Positions 1-7,146 of a DNA stretch of 64,000 nt are shown one piece after another. The notes beneath the pieces were generated by a model. It was not told the DNA's origin. It saw nothing but the letters and a program-made list of their open reading frames with translations, and ran no database searches. The stretch comes from an uncultured Burkholderiales bacterium (GTDB lineage Bacteria; Pseudomonadota; Gammaproteobacteria; Burkholderiales; Burkholderiaceae), in assembly GCA_946480465.1 (NCBI GenBank), contig CAMLJY010000023.1:1-64000 (forward strand). The letters are read 5' to 3'. Position 1 is the first letter of the stretch, and every line of letters starts with the position of its first letter. The translations under genes were made by a program, and so were the position numbers.

Positions 1-69
1 GCTGGTGAGGTGGCTGGTGAGGTGGCTGGTGAGGTGGCTGGTGAGGTGGCTGGTGAGGTGGCTGGTGGG
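1..69. repeat. 12-base tandem repeat
   Basis: A unit GGTGAGGTGGCT is repeated about five and a half times with almost no variation. Being a multiple of three it keeps frame: AGEV on the plus strand, PATS on the minus strand in the frame judged to be coding. The array reaches the window edge, so its full length is unknown. Confidence 0.9.
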
Positions 70-451
70 CCGGCATCCGCGCCCGCCGCATCCGGCGCCA
101 AGGTCTGCGGGGCGGTTCCTCGGTCCCCGCGCTTGCCGGGCCCCGGCCCGGCCAGCTTGGACGGCACCGGGGTGGCGGCGAGCGCGGCTGTGCGGGGGGG
201 GCGGCATGGGGTGCTTCGCCGACCGGTGACGAGCCGCCTGGTTTGTCAGTCTGCTGCGGCGCATGCGCCGGCTGGTGCGGGCTGGACTGCGGCGAGGCGA
301 CCTGGGGCAACGCCGGCAGCGTGGCGGGCGAGGCCCCGTTGCGCTCAGGCGTGGCGGCCTGCGTTTCGCGGGTGTTTCCCGGGGCCGCCGCAGTGGGCGT
401 CGGGGGGGGGCTCGATGCCAGCAGCGCGGTGACGATCGGCGCCAGGTTCAC
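1..451 (-). pseudogene. Pro/Ala-rich protein, N-terminal part, apparently frameshifted
   Basis: On the minus strand a Pro/Ala/Thr-rich reading with strong GC3 codon choice runs from a possible GTG at 451 (start of VNLAPIVTALLAS) toward the left edge. From the G8 tract at 194-201 (C8 on the coding strand) leftward, a different frame gives the better protein (PSKLAGPGPGKRG, then PATS tetrapeptides encoded by the 12-base repeat at 1-69). One extra C in the tract would join the two frames. The gene continues off the window, has no recognised domain and no clear ribosome binding site. The frameshift may be real, phase-variable or a sequencing error. The plus strand also reads as an AGEV tetrapeptide repeat, so coding strand is not certain. 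Confidence 0.35.
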
Positions 452-794
452 GCCTTCGCGCTCGCCGCCTGATGCGGAGCCGGAGTGTATTCACCGCACC
501 CGTATGCGGTCTGTTGGGGAAGGACCCGCGGTGAATCTCAAACGCACCGTGGAGACAGGCGATGAGACAGCGCGCAAGGCCCGTTTCTCGTGTCGTCGGC
601 GGCTTGTCCCTGGCGCTGGTGTGCGTCTCGCTGAGCCAGCATCCGGAGTCTGTCAATTCAACCTGCATTCCATTCAGAATGCAGCGGTTACATGCCGCAA
701 TCCATTGAGGGAATTCCAATTGCTCATGGCGCATTGTGATTCCCATGATGATTTCCCGTCGGAACCGGCAGTGCGCATTTGCCGACGGTGCTGG
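452..794. other. 343-base stretch without a convincing gene
   Basis: No convincing gene lies here. A 48-residue plus-strand reading (562-708) begins with a basic, then hydrophobic signal-like segment (VVGGLSLALVCVSLS) and has GGAG upstream at 551-554, but it ends abruptly and has mixed codon use, so it may be a gene remnant. The stretch separates the divergent minus-strand gene at the left edge from the 3' end of the ABC transporter operon. Base composition is somewhat less GC-rich than in neighbouring genes. Confidence 0.5.
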
Positions 795-1580
795 CTAAAG
801 CCCCAGCTCCTTCAGGATGGCCTCGCGCAGCGCCTGCGCCGCGGGGCTGGCCAGCCGGCGCGGGTGCGGCAGATCGACGTGGAACGTGGCCTGGATCGTC
901 GTCGGCCGGGGCGACAGCACCATGATGCGATCGGCCATGTACACCGCTTCCTCGACGTCATGGGTGATCAGCAGCACCGTGTGGCGCTCTTCGCCCAGGA
1001 TGCGCAGCAATTCGTTGCGCATGCGCATGTTCATCAAGGCGTCCAGGGCCGAGAAGGGTTCGTCCATGTAAAGGATGTCCGGCTTCACGACGAACGCCCG
1101 GGCCAGCTCCGCGCGCTTGAGCATGCCGCCGGACAACTCGTGCGGATAGGCCGACTCGAAGCCCTTCAATCCCACCATCGCGGCATAGTGGTCGGCCAGA
1201 GCGGCTTTCTCGGCCTCGGATTCGGCGTGGTTCGTACCGTTGAGGCCGAACATCAGGTTCTGCCGCACGGTCAGCCACGGGAACACCGAGCCGTGCTGGC
1301 TGATCACGATGCCCTTGGGGCTGGGGCCCGCCTGCGACCGGCCGTCCACCAGCACGCTGCCGCTGTCCGGCCGCTCGAAGCCCGCGATGATGTTCATCAG
1401 CGTGGACTTGCCGCAGCCCGAGGGGCCGACGATGGCGAGGAACTCACCGTCACGCACGTCCAGGCTGACGCCGCCCACCACGGGCAGCGGGCCCTTGGCC
1501 GAGTTGAAAGCCTTGTGGACGCCGCTGACCGCGATCTTGGAGGCCATGCTGGAGCTCACCGGGGGGCGTTCAGCGGACAT
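795..1580 (-). CDS. ABC transporter ATP-binding protein, NitT/TauT family
   Basis: This 261-aa ATPase powers import through the permease encoded just upstream. Visible motifs are Walker A GPSGCGKST (residues 52-60), signature LSGGM (149-153, where the consensus is LSGGQ), Walker B with catalytic Glu in ILYMDEP (169-175) and the H-loop His in THD (207). The family imports nitrate, sulfonates, taurine, thiamine precursors or similar small organics; the substrate cannot be read from the sequence. The start at 1580 is preceded by GAGGTGG and overlaps the permease stop by 11 bases, implying translational coupling. It is the last gene of a five-gene operon with a SCO protein and a cupredoxin-like protein. 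Confidence 0.93.
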   Translation of the reverse strand: MSAERPPVSSSMASKIAVSGVHKAFNSAKGPLPVVGGVSLDVRDGEFLAIVGPSGCGKSTLMNIIAGFERPDSGSVLVDGRSQAGPSPKGIVISQHGSVFPWLTVRQNLMFGLNGTNHAESEAEKAALADHYAAMVGLKGFESAYPHELSGGMLKRAELARAFVVKPDILYMDEPFSALDALMNMRMRNELLRILGEERHTVLLITHDVEEAVYMADRIMVLSPRPTTIQATFHVDLPHPRRLASPAAQALREAILKELGL

Positions 1581-2343
1581 AGCGCCACCTCACTGTCTTC
1601 AGCCGTTCCAGCAGGCGGGTGCCGCTGTCCAGCAGCAGGCCGATCAGGCCGATGATGATCATGCTGGCGATGACCAGGTCGTAGCGGTTGCCGGCATTGC
1701 GCGAATCCATGATCAGGTAGCCCAGGCCCGAGCGCAGCGCGATCATTTCCGCCGCCACCACCACCAGCCAGGCCACGCCGATGCCGATGCGCATGCCGAC
1801 GATGATTTCGGGCAGCACCGCCGGAATCACGACCTGCCGGAACAGCACCGCGCGCGAGACGCCGAAGTTGGCTGCCGCGCGCAGATAGCGCCGCTCGATC
1901 GTGTGCACGCCGGAGGTGGTCTGCACGATCATCGGGAACACCGAGGAAATGAAGATCAGGAAGATCGGCGACACGTCGCCGACGCCGAACCAGAGGATGG
2001 CGATCGGGATCCACGCGATCGGCGAGATCGGCCGCAGCATCTGGAAGATCGGGTTGAAGGTGCGGTAGGCGCCGCCCACCCAGCCCATCCACAGGCCCAG
2101 CGGCACGGCCACGAGCACCGCCAGCCCGAAGCCGATGCCGACGCGGAAGAGCGAGGCGCCGATGTGCTCCCACAAGGTGCCGTCTTCCACCAGTTCCAGC
2201 GCGCCGGTCACCACCTGCCAGGGCGTGGGGAAGATCGGGCTTTCGGTGGCGTGCACCACCGCCCACCAGACGGCGATGACCAGGCCCAGCACGACCAGCG
2301 GCGGCACGGTCCGCGCCAGCCGCTGCGATGCTCCAGGAATCAC
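1570..2343 (-). CDS. ABC transporter permease, SsuC/TauC (BPD) family
   Basis: This 257-aa inner-membrane permease has about six hydrophobic segments. A cytoplasmic EAA-like loop lies around LRAAANFGVSRAVLFRQVVIP, the usual docking site for the ATPase. Length and fold match SsuC/TauC/NrtB permeases, which form homodimers. The gene lies 37 bases after the cupredoxin-like gene and overlaps the ATPase gene, so it belongs to the same transcript. The transported compound is unknown; the SCO and cupredoxin partners make a link to copper or to a copper enzyme's substrate worth considering, but that is inference. Confidence 0.93.
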   Translation of the reverse strand: MIPGASQRLARTVPPLVVLGLVIAVWWAVVHATESPIFPTPWQVVTGALELVEDGTLWEHIGASLFRVGIGFGLAVLVAVPLGLWMGWVGGAYRTFNPIFQMLRPISPIAWIPIAILWFGVGDVSPIFLIFISSVFPMIVQTTSGVHTIERRYLRAAANFGVSRAVLFRQVVIPAVLPEIIVGMRIGIGVAWLVVVAAEMIALRSGLGYLIMDSRNAGNRYDLVIASMIIIGLIGLLLDSGTRLLERLKTVRWRYVR

Positions 2344-2380
2344 GTGAGGCTCCTTTTCGTTATGTCGCTCAGTTTAAATG

Positions 2381-2842
2381 TTATTGTCCGGCCAGCAGCC
2401 GCTGCAGCCGCTGCAGCCGCTGCAGGCGATGCAGGCGATGCAGGCGCCAACGCAGCCGCGGCCAGCCGGCCGCGGGCGCGGGATCGACGACCACGCTCAT
2501 CTGCCCGCTGGCATGCGCGGTGCAGGCAAAGCTGTAGGTCGACGCGACCTCGAAGGGCAGGCGAAAGCTCTGCCCCGGCATGATCAGCACCGGGCCGAAG
2601 ACCTGCGGCACCTCGTCGCGGTTGCGCAGCAGCAGCACGTCGTTGGCGCCCAGCGTCAGGCGGATGGTGTCGGGCAGGATCTCGACCTTGTCGCCGGCCA
2701 TGCGCCGGGCGTAGGTGCCGGCGGGGATCTCGAACAGCTCGTCGCGGCTGGGGAGCTGGAGGGGCGCCAGCGCGGCCCACAGCCCGGCCGCCGCGGCCGC
2801 TGCGCCGAGGAACAGCGCGGCGACGGCGAGGCGGCGGCGCAT
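2381..2842 (-). CDS. Membrane-anchored cupredoxin-like protein
   Basis: This 153-aa protein has an N-terminal signal anchor (basic MRRR, then a hydrophobic stretch to about residue 26) and a beta-rich domain. Near its end is C107-x2-H110-x4-M115, the spacing of the blue-copper loop of plastocyanin. The first histidine ligand expected after the central strand appears to be Gln (VPQVFG, residues 78-83), so the site may be incomplete or use another ligand. The C-terminal tail is made of RLQ/RLH tripeptide repeats from a 9-base DNA repeat. It lies 20 bases after the SCO gene and upstream of the permease. The start ATG at 2842 fits the signal peptide. It could be a periplasmic copper carrier or a degenerate cupredoxin. 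Confidence 0.7.
   Translation of the reverse strand: MRRRLAVAALFLGAAAAAAGLWAALAPLQLPSRDELFEIPAGTYARRMAGDKVEILPDTIRLTLGANDVLLLRNRDEVPQVFGPVLIMPGQSFRLPFEVASTYSFACTAHASGQMSVVVDPAPAAGWPRLRWRLHRLHRLQRLQRLQRLLAGQ
2394..2446. repeat. 9-base tandem repeat in the cupredoxin-like gene
   Basis: Five to six imperfect copies of GCAGCCGCT, drifting to GCAGGCGAT, encode the Arg-Leu-Gln/His tail at the C-terminus of the cupredoxin-like protein on the minus strand. Confidence 0.8.
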
Positions 2843-2862
2843 GCGGGGCAGGGCGGCGGCCG

Positions 2863-3456
2863 TCACTTCGCGAGCAGCAGCTTCGCGTCGTGCACGTAGT
2901 CCTTGGCGGGGCGGCCGTAGGGCATCATCGCGCGCAGCCGGCCCTCGCGGTCGATCAGAAAGATCGACGAGGTGTGGTCCACCGCGTAGCCGCCCGCCAT
3001 GGGCACCTTGTTCGCGCTGATGCCGTAGGCGCGGCGCACGGCGGCCAGCGCCTCCGGCGTGCCGGTACCGCCGATGAAGCCGGGGTCGAAGGCGCTGACG
3101 TAGCGCTTCATCACCGCCGCGTCGTCGCGCTCGGGGTCGACGGTGATGAACAGCACCTGCAGGTCCGCCGCGGCCGGGCCCAGCGCGCGGCGTGCCTCGG
3201 CCAGCGTGGCCAGCGTGGTGGGACACACGGCGGCGCAATGGGTGAAGCCGAAGGACATCAGCACCAGCTTGCCGCGAAAGCGCGCCAGAGTCAGCTCGCG
3301 GCCGTCGGAGCCGCGCAGCGCCAACTCGGGCGCGGGGCGGGGCGGCTCGAACACGCCGGCCTTCAGCGCGGGGGTGCTGGCCTGCGCGCCGGCGCACAGG
3401 GCCAGCATGACCAGCAGCAGCGGGATAACGCGACGAAAGAGCGGCCTCGTGCTCAC
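2863..3456 (-). CDS. SCO1/SenC family copper-binding thioredoxin-fold protein
   Basis: This 197-aa protein has an N-terminal signal/anchor (residues 7-25) and the SCO thioredoxin fold. The copper-site cysteines are in C74-AAV-C78-P and the third ligand is His161 in VDHTSSIFLID. SCO proteins deliver copper to, or keep thiols reduced at, the CuA site of cytochrome oxidases or related copper enzymes in the periplasm. The gene sits between the substrate-binding protein (7 bases upstream) and the cupredoxin-like gene (20 bases downstream). It is therefore embedded in an ABC transporter operon rather than a cytochrome oxidase operon. Confidence 0.92.
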   Translation of the reverse strand: MSTRPLFRRVIPLLLVMLALCAGAQASTPALKAGVFEPPRPAPELALRGSDGRELTLARFRGKLVLMSFGFTHCAAVCPTTLATLAEARRALGPAAADLQVLFITVDPERDDAAVMKRYVSAFDPGFIGGTGTPEALAAVRRAYGISANKVPMAGGYAVDHTSSIFLIDREGRLRAMMPYGRPAKDYVHDAKLLLAK

Positions 3457-3463
3457 GGCAGGC

Positions 3464-4489
3464 TCACAGGGTGATGGCCGCCGCCCGGGCCGCCTTGGCG
3501 AAGCTCTCGTCCATGTACTTCTCGTAGGCCACCGGCGCCTTCAGCGTGCCGGCTTCGATGGACAGCTGCATCAGCTCCTCGAACTCGCTGCGGATCATGC
3601 GCAGGTCGCCGTAGGTCACGCGGTCGGTCGGGTTCTCCATCACGAAGCGGATGATGTTGGGGTCCTGGTTGAAGAACTTGCGACCCGCGGCGATCGTCAC
3701 CGCCTTGTTGCGGTTGTCCTGCTTCTGGTCCAGCCAGTGGCCCGCGCCCTGCACGTGGTTGACCAGGTCCTGCACCAGCGCGCGGTCTTCCTTGATCAGT
3801 TCCTCGCGCACCGTCAGCACGCAGCAGATGTAGTTGCGCCATTCGTCGCGCGTCATGCGCAGCGGGCGCGCGTAGCCGGCGCGCTGCGCGGCGGCGCCGA
3901 AGGGCTCGCCGGTGCAGTAGGCGTCCACCGCCTTGGCGTACAGCGCGGCGGGCATGTCCGGCGGTGGCATCTCGACGACCTGGATGTCCTTGGGCGTCAT
4001 GCCCTCGCGCGCCAGCATCTTGCGCAGGAACAGGAAGTCCACCGCGAAGCGGCTGGGAATGGCGATGCGCTTGCCCGTCAGGTCCTTGAACTTCTGGATC
4101 GACGAATCGGTGCGCACCATGATCACCGCGCCGGAGCGGTGACCCAGCGAGACGATCTTGACCGGGATCTTCTTGTCGGCCAGGTCCATCACCAGCGGCG
4201 CCAGCATGTAGGCGGCCTGGATGCGGTTGGCCATCAGCGATTCCTTGATCTCGGGCCACCCGTTGTACTTGCTGAACTCGAACTGTGGACCGGCACCGCC
4301 GGAGGCGGTGGCCTTGGCCACGCAGGCCACCGGCAGCGTCAGGTTGCAGGTGACGGGCAAGCCGCCGACCTGCAGGGTCTTGATCGCCGCTGCGGCGGGC
4401 GGTGCGGCGATCGTCAACGGCATCGTGGCGGCGAGGCCGGCGTGCAGGAACTGCCGGCGGCCGAAGCGCGCGGGGGAGGTCGGGGTCAT
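3464..4489 (-). CDS. ABC transporter substrate-binding protein, NitT/TauT (NrtA/SsuA-like) family
   Basis: This 341-aa periplasmic binding protein is the first gene of the minus-strand transporter operon. The N-terminus carries a twin-arginine-like signal (RRQFLH at 11-16, hydrophobic stretch, AAA cleavage region), suggesting Tat export of a folded protein. The body matches NMT1/NrtA-type type-2 binding proteins, for example KFKDLTGKRIAIPSRFAVDF and AVDAYCTGEPFGAAAQ. Ligand identity cannot be deduced. I chose the ATG at 4489 because it starts a proper signal peptide; reading further upstream only extends into non-signal sequence. Tat export, together with SCO and cupredoxin genes, would fit a cofactor- or metal-related ligand, but this is speculation. 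Confidence 0.88.
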   Translation of the reverse strand: MTPTSPARFGRRQFLHAGLAATMPLTIAAPPAAAAIKTLQVGGLPVTCNLTLPVACVAKATASGGAGPQFEFSKYNGWPEIKESLMANRIQAAYMLAPLVMDLADKKIPVKIVSLGHRSGAVIMVRTDSSIQKFKDLTGKRIAIPSRFAVDFLFLRKMLAREGMTPKDIQVVEMPPPDMPAALYAKAVDAYCTGEPFGAAAQRAGYARPLRMTRDEWRNYICCVLTVREELIKEDRALVQDLVNHVQGAGHWLDQKQDNRNKAVTIAAGRKFFNQDPNIIRFVMENPTDRVTYGDLRMIRSEFEELMQLSIEAGTLKAPVAYEKYMDESFAKAARAAAITL

Positions 4490-4572
4490 GCCGTGGGACT
4501 GTCGATCGTTCGGGTGGCGGGCGAGCGGCGATTTTGTGCGATGTCGCCAGCGCTCCTGGCCCGGGACTTCTC

Positions 4573-4620
4573 CAGTGGCGGCGCGCGGCGGCGGGCTTTG
4601 AACCTTCCGCGCCGCCACTG
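4573..4620. repeat. 13-base perfect inverted repeat in the divergent intergenic region
   Basis: CAGTGGCGGCGCG (4573-4585) is exactly complementary to CGCGCCGCCACTG (4608-4620). The spacer between the arms contains the TTGAAC element of the promoter-like motif upstream of the DUF4384 gene, and the right arm ends at the first base of the GCAACACAG element. It could be an operator, a leader hairpin or a coincidence of GC-rich sequence. Confidence 0.5.
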
Positions 4621-4628
4621 CAACACAG
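4598..4628 (+). promoter_or_regulatory. ECF-type promoter motif, copy 1
   Basis: TTGAAC (4598-4603), 16 bases, GCAACACAG (4620-4628). The DUF4384 gene starts at 4697, leaving a leader of about 60 bases. Six other copies with the identical 16-base spacing occur in the window. The half-sites and spacing resemble promoters of extracytoplasmic-function sigma factors. Confidence 0.7.
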
Positions 4629-4696
4629 AGCCGCCGAGGACGTGCCGCCGCCGCAGGCCGCGCGCCGCCCGATGCTGCCCAGGAGCCCCTCACGCC

Positions 4697-6172
4697 ATGC
4701 CCCGCCCCGCCGATCGTCCGATGTGGACCCGTGCCTTGCCAGGTGCCGGTGCGGCAGCAGGCGCCGGGCACGGACCGCCGCGCAGGCTCCTGGCCGCGGC
4801 AGGCGCCGCGCTGGCCTTGCTGGTGATGGCGCCGCGGCCCACCGCCGCAGCCCCCGCCGCTGCGGACGGCGCGGCCCCGAAGCGCCTCGTGACCGACGTG
4901 GCCGCGCTGCGCCGCTGCACCGACCAGCTGCTGGCCGGGCATGGCGTGCGCGACCTGGTGGTGCAGCTGGGCGAGGTCGACGACAGCGCGGCGCGTGGTG
5001 CCGCCGCGCTGCGCGACCTGCTGCCGGCCGCGGCGGCCGACATCTCGCCGCGCAGCCGTGCGCTGCGGCTGTCCGCGGTGGCGGCCGAGCCGGCGCCGCT
5101 GGCGCTGCGGGCCACGCTGCGTCGCGCCGAGCTGAAGGCCGGCGGCGAGGCCTTCACGCTGGACCTGTCGCTGGAGTCCACGGCCGACCGCGCGCCGCTG
5201 CCCGGTGCCGCGCGCCACGTCGTCGTGCTGGCCGAAGGCCGGGCCGAGCTGCAGCTGTTCGGCACCCGCTTGAGCGTGCCGGCGACGGGCGCGGACGCGC
5301 CGGCCGCCGCCTTGCGCCTGCTGGCGGACATGGCCGCCATCGGCCTGGCCGGGCGGCTGGCGCGCGTGCCCTATTGGCGCTGCCTGGGCGCGGACCTGGC
5401 CGACCCCGCGGTGGCTGCCGAGGTGCAGGACTGGTACGACACGATGGCGACGCGCCCGTCCGAGCTGATCGCCTGGTTCCAGCAGCAGCTGCGCCAGCGC
5501 CGTGCCTACGACGGGCCGGCCGACGGCGAGGTGAGCCCGGCGCTGAAGGACGCGGTGGCCCGCTACCGCGAGCGCCTGGGCCTGAGCCGCGAGCCCAAGC
5601 TGTCGATCGATTTCTTCCAGGCCTGGCTGTCGGCCGGGCACGGCGCGCAGGCCGAGCCGGAGCGGGCTGCGCCCCCAGCGGCCACCGCACGGGTCGTCGC
5701 ACAGGGCGTCGCACAGGGCGTCGCACAGGGCGTCGCTGCCCGCGCCGCGCCGCTGGACTTGCGCATCACCGCCCCCGGCGGCGGCGGCTTCGTGCCCGGC
5801 CAGGCGGTGCGGCTGGACGTGCAGCCCAGCCGCGATGCCCACGTCTACTGCTTCCTGCAGGACGAGCGCCGCCGCATCACCCGCTTCTTTCCGAACCGCT
5901 TCCAGCGCGATTCACGCGTCAGCGCGCGTGCCGGCGTGCAGCTGCCGGGGACCATGCGCTTCGAGATCACGATGAACCTGCTGGGCGTGACGGAGACCGT
6001 GTCCTGCTTCGGCACCGAGCATGACGTGCTGGCCGCGCTGCCGCCCGAGCTGTCCGGCGCGGACTTCGCCGCGCTGCCCGTCGACTCGCTCGATGCGCTG
6101 CGCCGGGCCTTCCTGGCCGTGACGGATGGCACGCTGGCGCAGGAATCCTTCGCCGTGCGCCCGCGGCGCTGA
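4697..6172 (+). CDS. Exported protein with peptidoglycan-binding-like and DUF4384 domains
   Basis: This 491-aa protein has a long signal region (hydrophobic residues 31-52, ending near TAAAPAAA). The middle segment from about residue 238 to 296 resembles a peptidoglycan-binding-1 module. Three VAQG tetrapeptides (about 334-346) form a linker. The C-terminal DUF4384 domain (about 350-470) contains AHVYCFLQDERRRITRFFPN. DUF4384 proteins are often found near secretion systems and caspase-like genes; their role is unknown. AGGAG at 4681-4685 supports the ATG at 4697; ATG 4721 is an alternative. It lies upstream of the T3SS island and shares the island's promoter motif, so I infer a periplasmic, wall-associated accessory function. 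Confidence 0.75.
   Translation: MPRPADRPMWTRALPGAGAAAGAGHGPPRRLLAAAGAALALLVMAPRPTAAAPAAADGAAPKRLVTDVAALRRCTDQLLAGHGVRDLVVQLGEVDDSAARGAAALRDLLPAAAADISPRSRALRLSAVAAEPAPLALRATLRRAELKAGGEAFTLDLSLESTADRAPLPGAARHVVVLAEGRAELQLFGTRLSVPATGADAPAAALRLLADMAAIGLAGRLARVPYWRCLGADLADPAVAAEVQDWYDTMATRPSELIAWFQQQLRQRRAYDGPADGEVSPALKDAVARYRERLGLSREPKLSIDFFQAWLSAGHGAQAEPERAAPPAATARVVAQGVAQGVAQGVAARAAPLDLRITAPGGGGFVPGQAVRLDVQPSRDAHVYCFLQDERRRITRFFPNRFQRDSRVSARAGVQLPGTMRFEITMNLLGVTETVSCFGTEHDVLAALPPELSGADFAALPVDSLDALRRAFLAVTDGTLAQESFAVRPRR
5696..5736. repeat. 12-base tandem repeat in the DUF4384 gene
   Basis: Three perfect copies of GTCGCACAGGGC plus a partial fourth encode VAQGVAQGVAQGVA between the peptidoglycan-binding-like region and the DUF4384 domain. 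Confidence 0.85.
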
Positions 6173-6180
6173 GCATCGGC

Positions 6181-6211
6181 TTGAACGGCCCGCGCGGGCC
6201 CTGCAACCCAG
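6181..6211 (+). promoter_or_regulatory. ECF-type promoter motif, copy 2
   Basis: TTGAAC (6181-6186), 16 bases, GCAACCCAG (6203-6211), 39 bases before the start of the SLT transglycosylase gene. Spacing is identical to the other six copies. The spacer holds the palindrome GGCCCGCGCGGGCC. Confidence 0.7.
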
Positions 6212-6250
6212 CCCGGTCACTCGACATCCCGTCGAGCACCGGAGCGCAGG

Positions 6251-7069
6251 ATGCTTCTTCACCCCCCGACGATGATGCTGGCGCTGGCCGCGATGGCCGG
6301 CGCCGCGGCTGCCGGCCAGCTTTGCGCCGGACCGCTGCCGGCCGCGGTCTCGAAGGAGGCCGACACCGCGCTCACTGCCGCGACCACCACCGTGGCCACG
6401 GCCAAGACGGCCGCCTCGATGGCGCGTTATCGCCTGATCACCCGGCACTGCCCCGGCCTGGCTGAAGCCGGACCGGTCCGCCGCGCCGAGCAGCTGCTGA
6501 TGTTCGACCGCGCCACCACGGTCGCCTTCACGCTGCCCGGTGCGCCCGCGGCCCCGGCGTTGGCCATGCTGCCGGCCCCGCGTGAACAGGCGCCGCTGAA
6601 TGCGGCCGGCGCGCGCATCGTCGCGCTGGCCCCCGGCGTGCTGGCGGCGGCGCGCACGCACGGGCTGGACCCGCTGCTGCTGCATGCCATCGCGCACGTG
6701 GAGTCGCGCCACGACCCGCAGGCGGTGTCGCCGGCCGGCGCGCGCGGCCTGATGCAGGTGATGCCGGCCACCGCCCAGCGCTTCGGCGTGGCCGAGCCCG
6801 AACGCACGCTGCACGACGCTGCCACCAACCTGCGCGCCAGCGCCGCGCTGCTGCGCACGCTGCACCAGCGCTATGGCGCAGACCTGCGGCTGGTGCTGGC
6901 CGCGTACAACGCCGGGGAGGGCGCGGTGGCCAAACATGGCAACGACGTGCCGCCGTACCCGGAGACCCAGGCCTACGTGCGCGACGTGTCGGCGATCTAC
7001 CGCCGGCTGAAGGACGAATTCGCGGTGTCTCGCGACGGCGGACTCATCGCACTGAAGAAGGCGGACTGA
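6251..7069 (+). CDS. SLT-family lytic transglycosylase, T3SS-associated
   Basis: This 272-aa exported enzyme cleaves peptidoglycan glycan strands. After an N-terminal signal (about 1-22) and a low-complexity spacer comes the goose-type lysozyme/SLT domain. It has catalytic Glu151 in AHVESRHDP, then ARGLMQVMP, AAYNAGEGAV and PYPETQAYV, all typical of the family. Specialised transglycosylases such as HpaH or IpgF open the wall for assembly of the T3SS rod. Its place directly before sctV and its own copy of the shared promoter motif support that role. ATG 6251 is preceded by a weak GCAGG; ATG 6272 is possible. Confidence 0.9.
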   Translation: MLLHPPTMMLALAAMAGAAAAGQLCAGPLPAAVSKEADTALTAATTTVATAKTAASMARYRLITRHCPGLAEAGPVRRAEQLLMFDRATTVAFTLPGAPAAPALAMLPAPREQAPLNAAGARIVALAPGVLAAARTHGLDPLLLHAIAHVESRHDPQAVSPAGARGLMQVMPATAQRFGVAEPERTLHDAATNLRASAALLRTLHQRYGADLRLVLAAYNAGEGAVAKHGNDVPPYPETQAYVRDVSAIYRRLKDEFAVSRDGGLIALKKAD

Positions 7070-7146
7070 ACCATGAGCGACGCCCGGCCGCCCGAAGGGG
7101 CTCATTTCCCGCTTCACGGGACGGCGCGCCGCGCCAGGGGTGCCCT

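Noticed and set aside
345..746. 133-aa minus-strand open frame near the left edge
   Set aside because: Its composition (many Cys, Arg, His) and poor third-position GC bias look like a shadow; another minus-strand frame there codes better.
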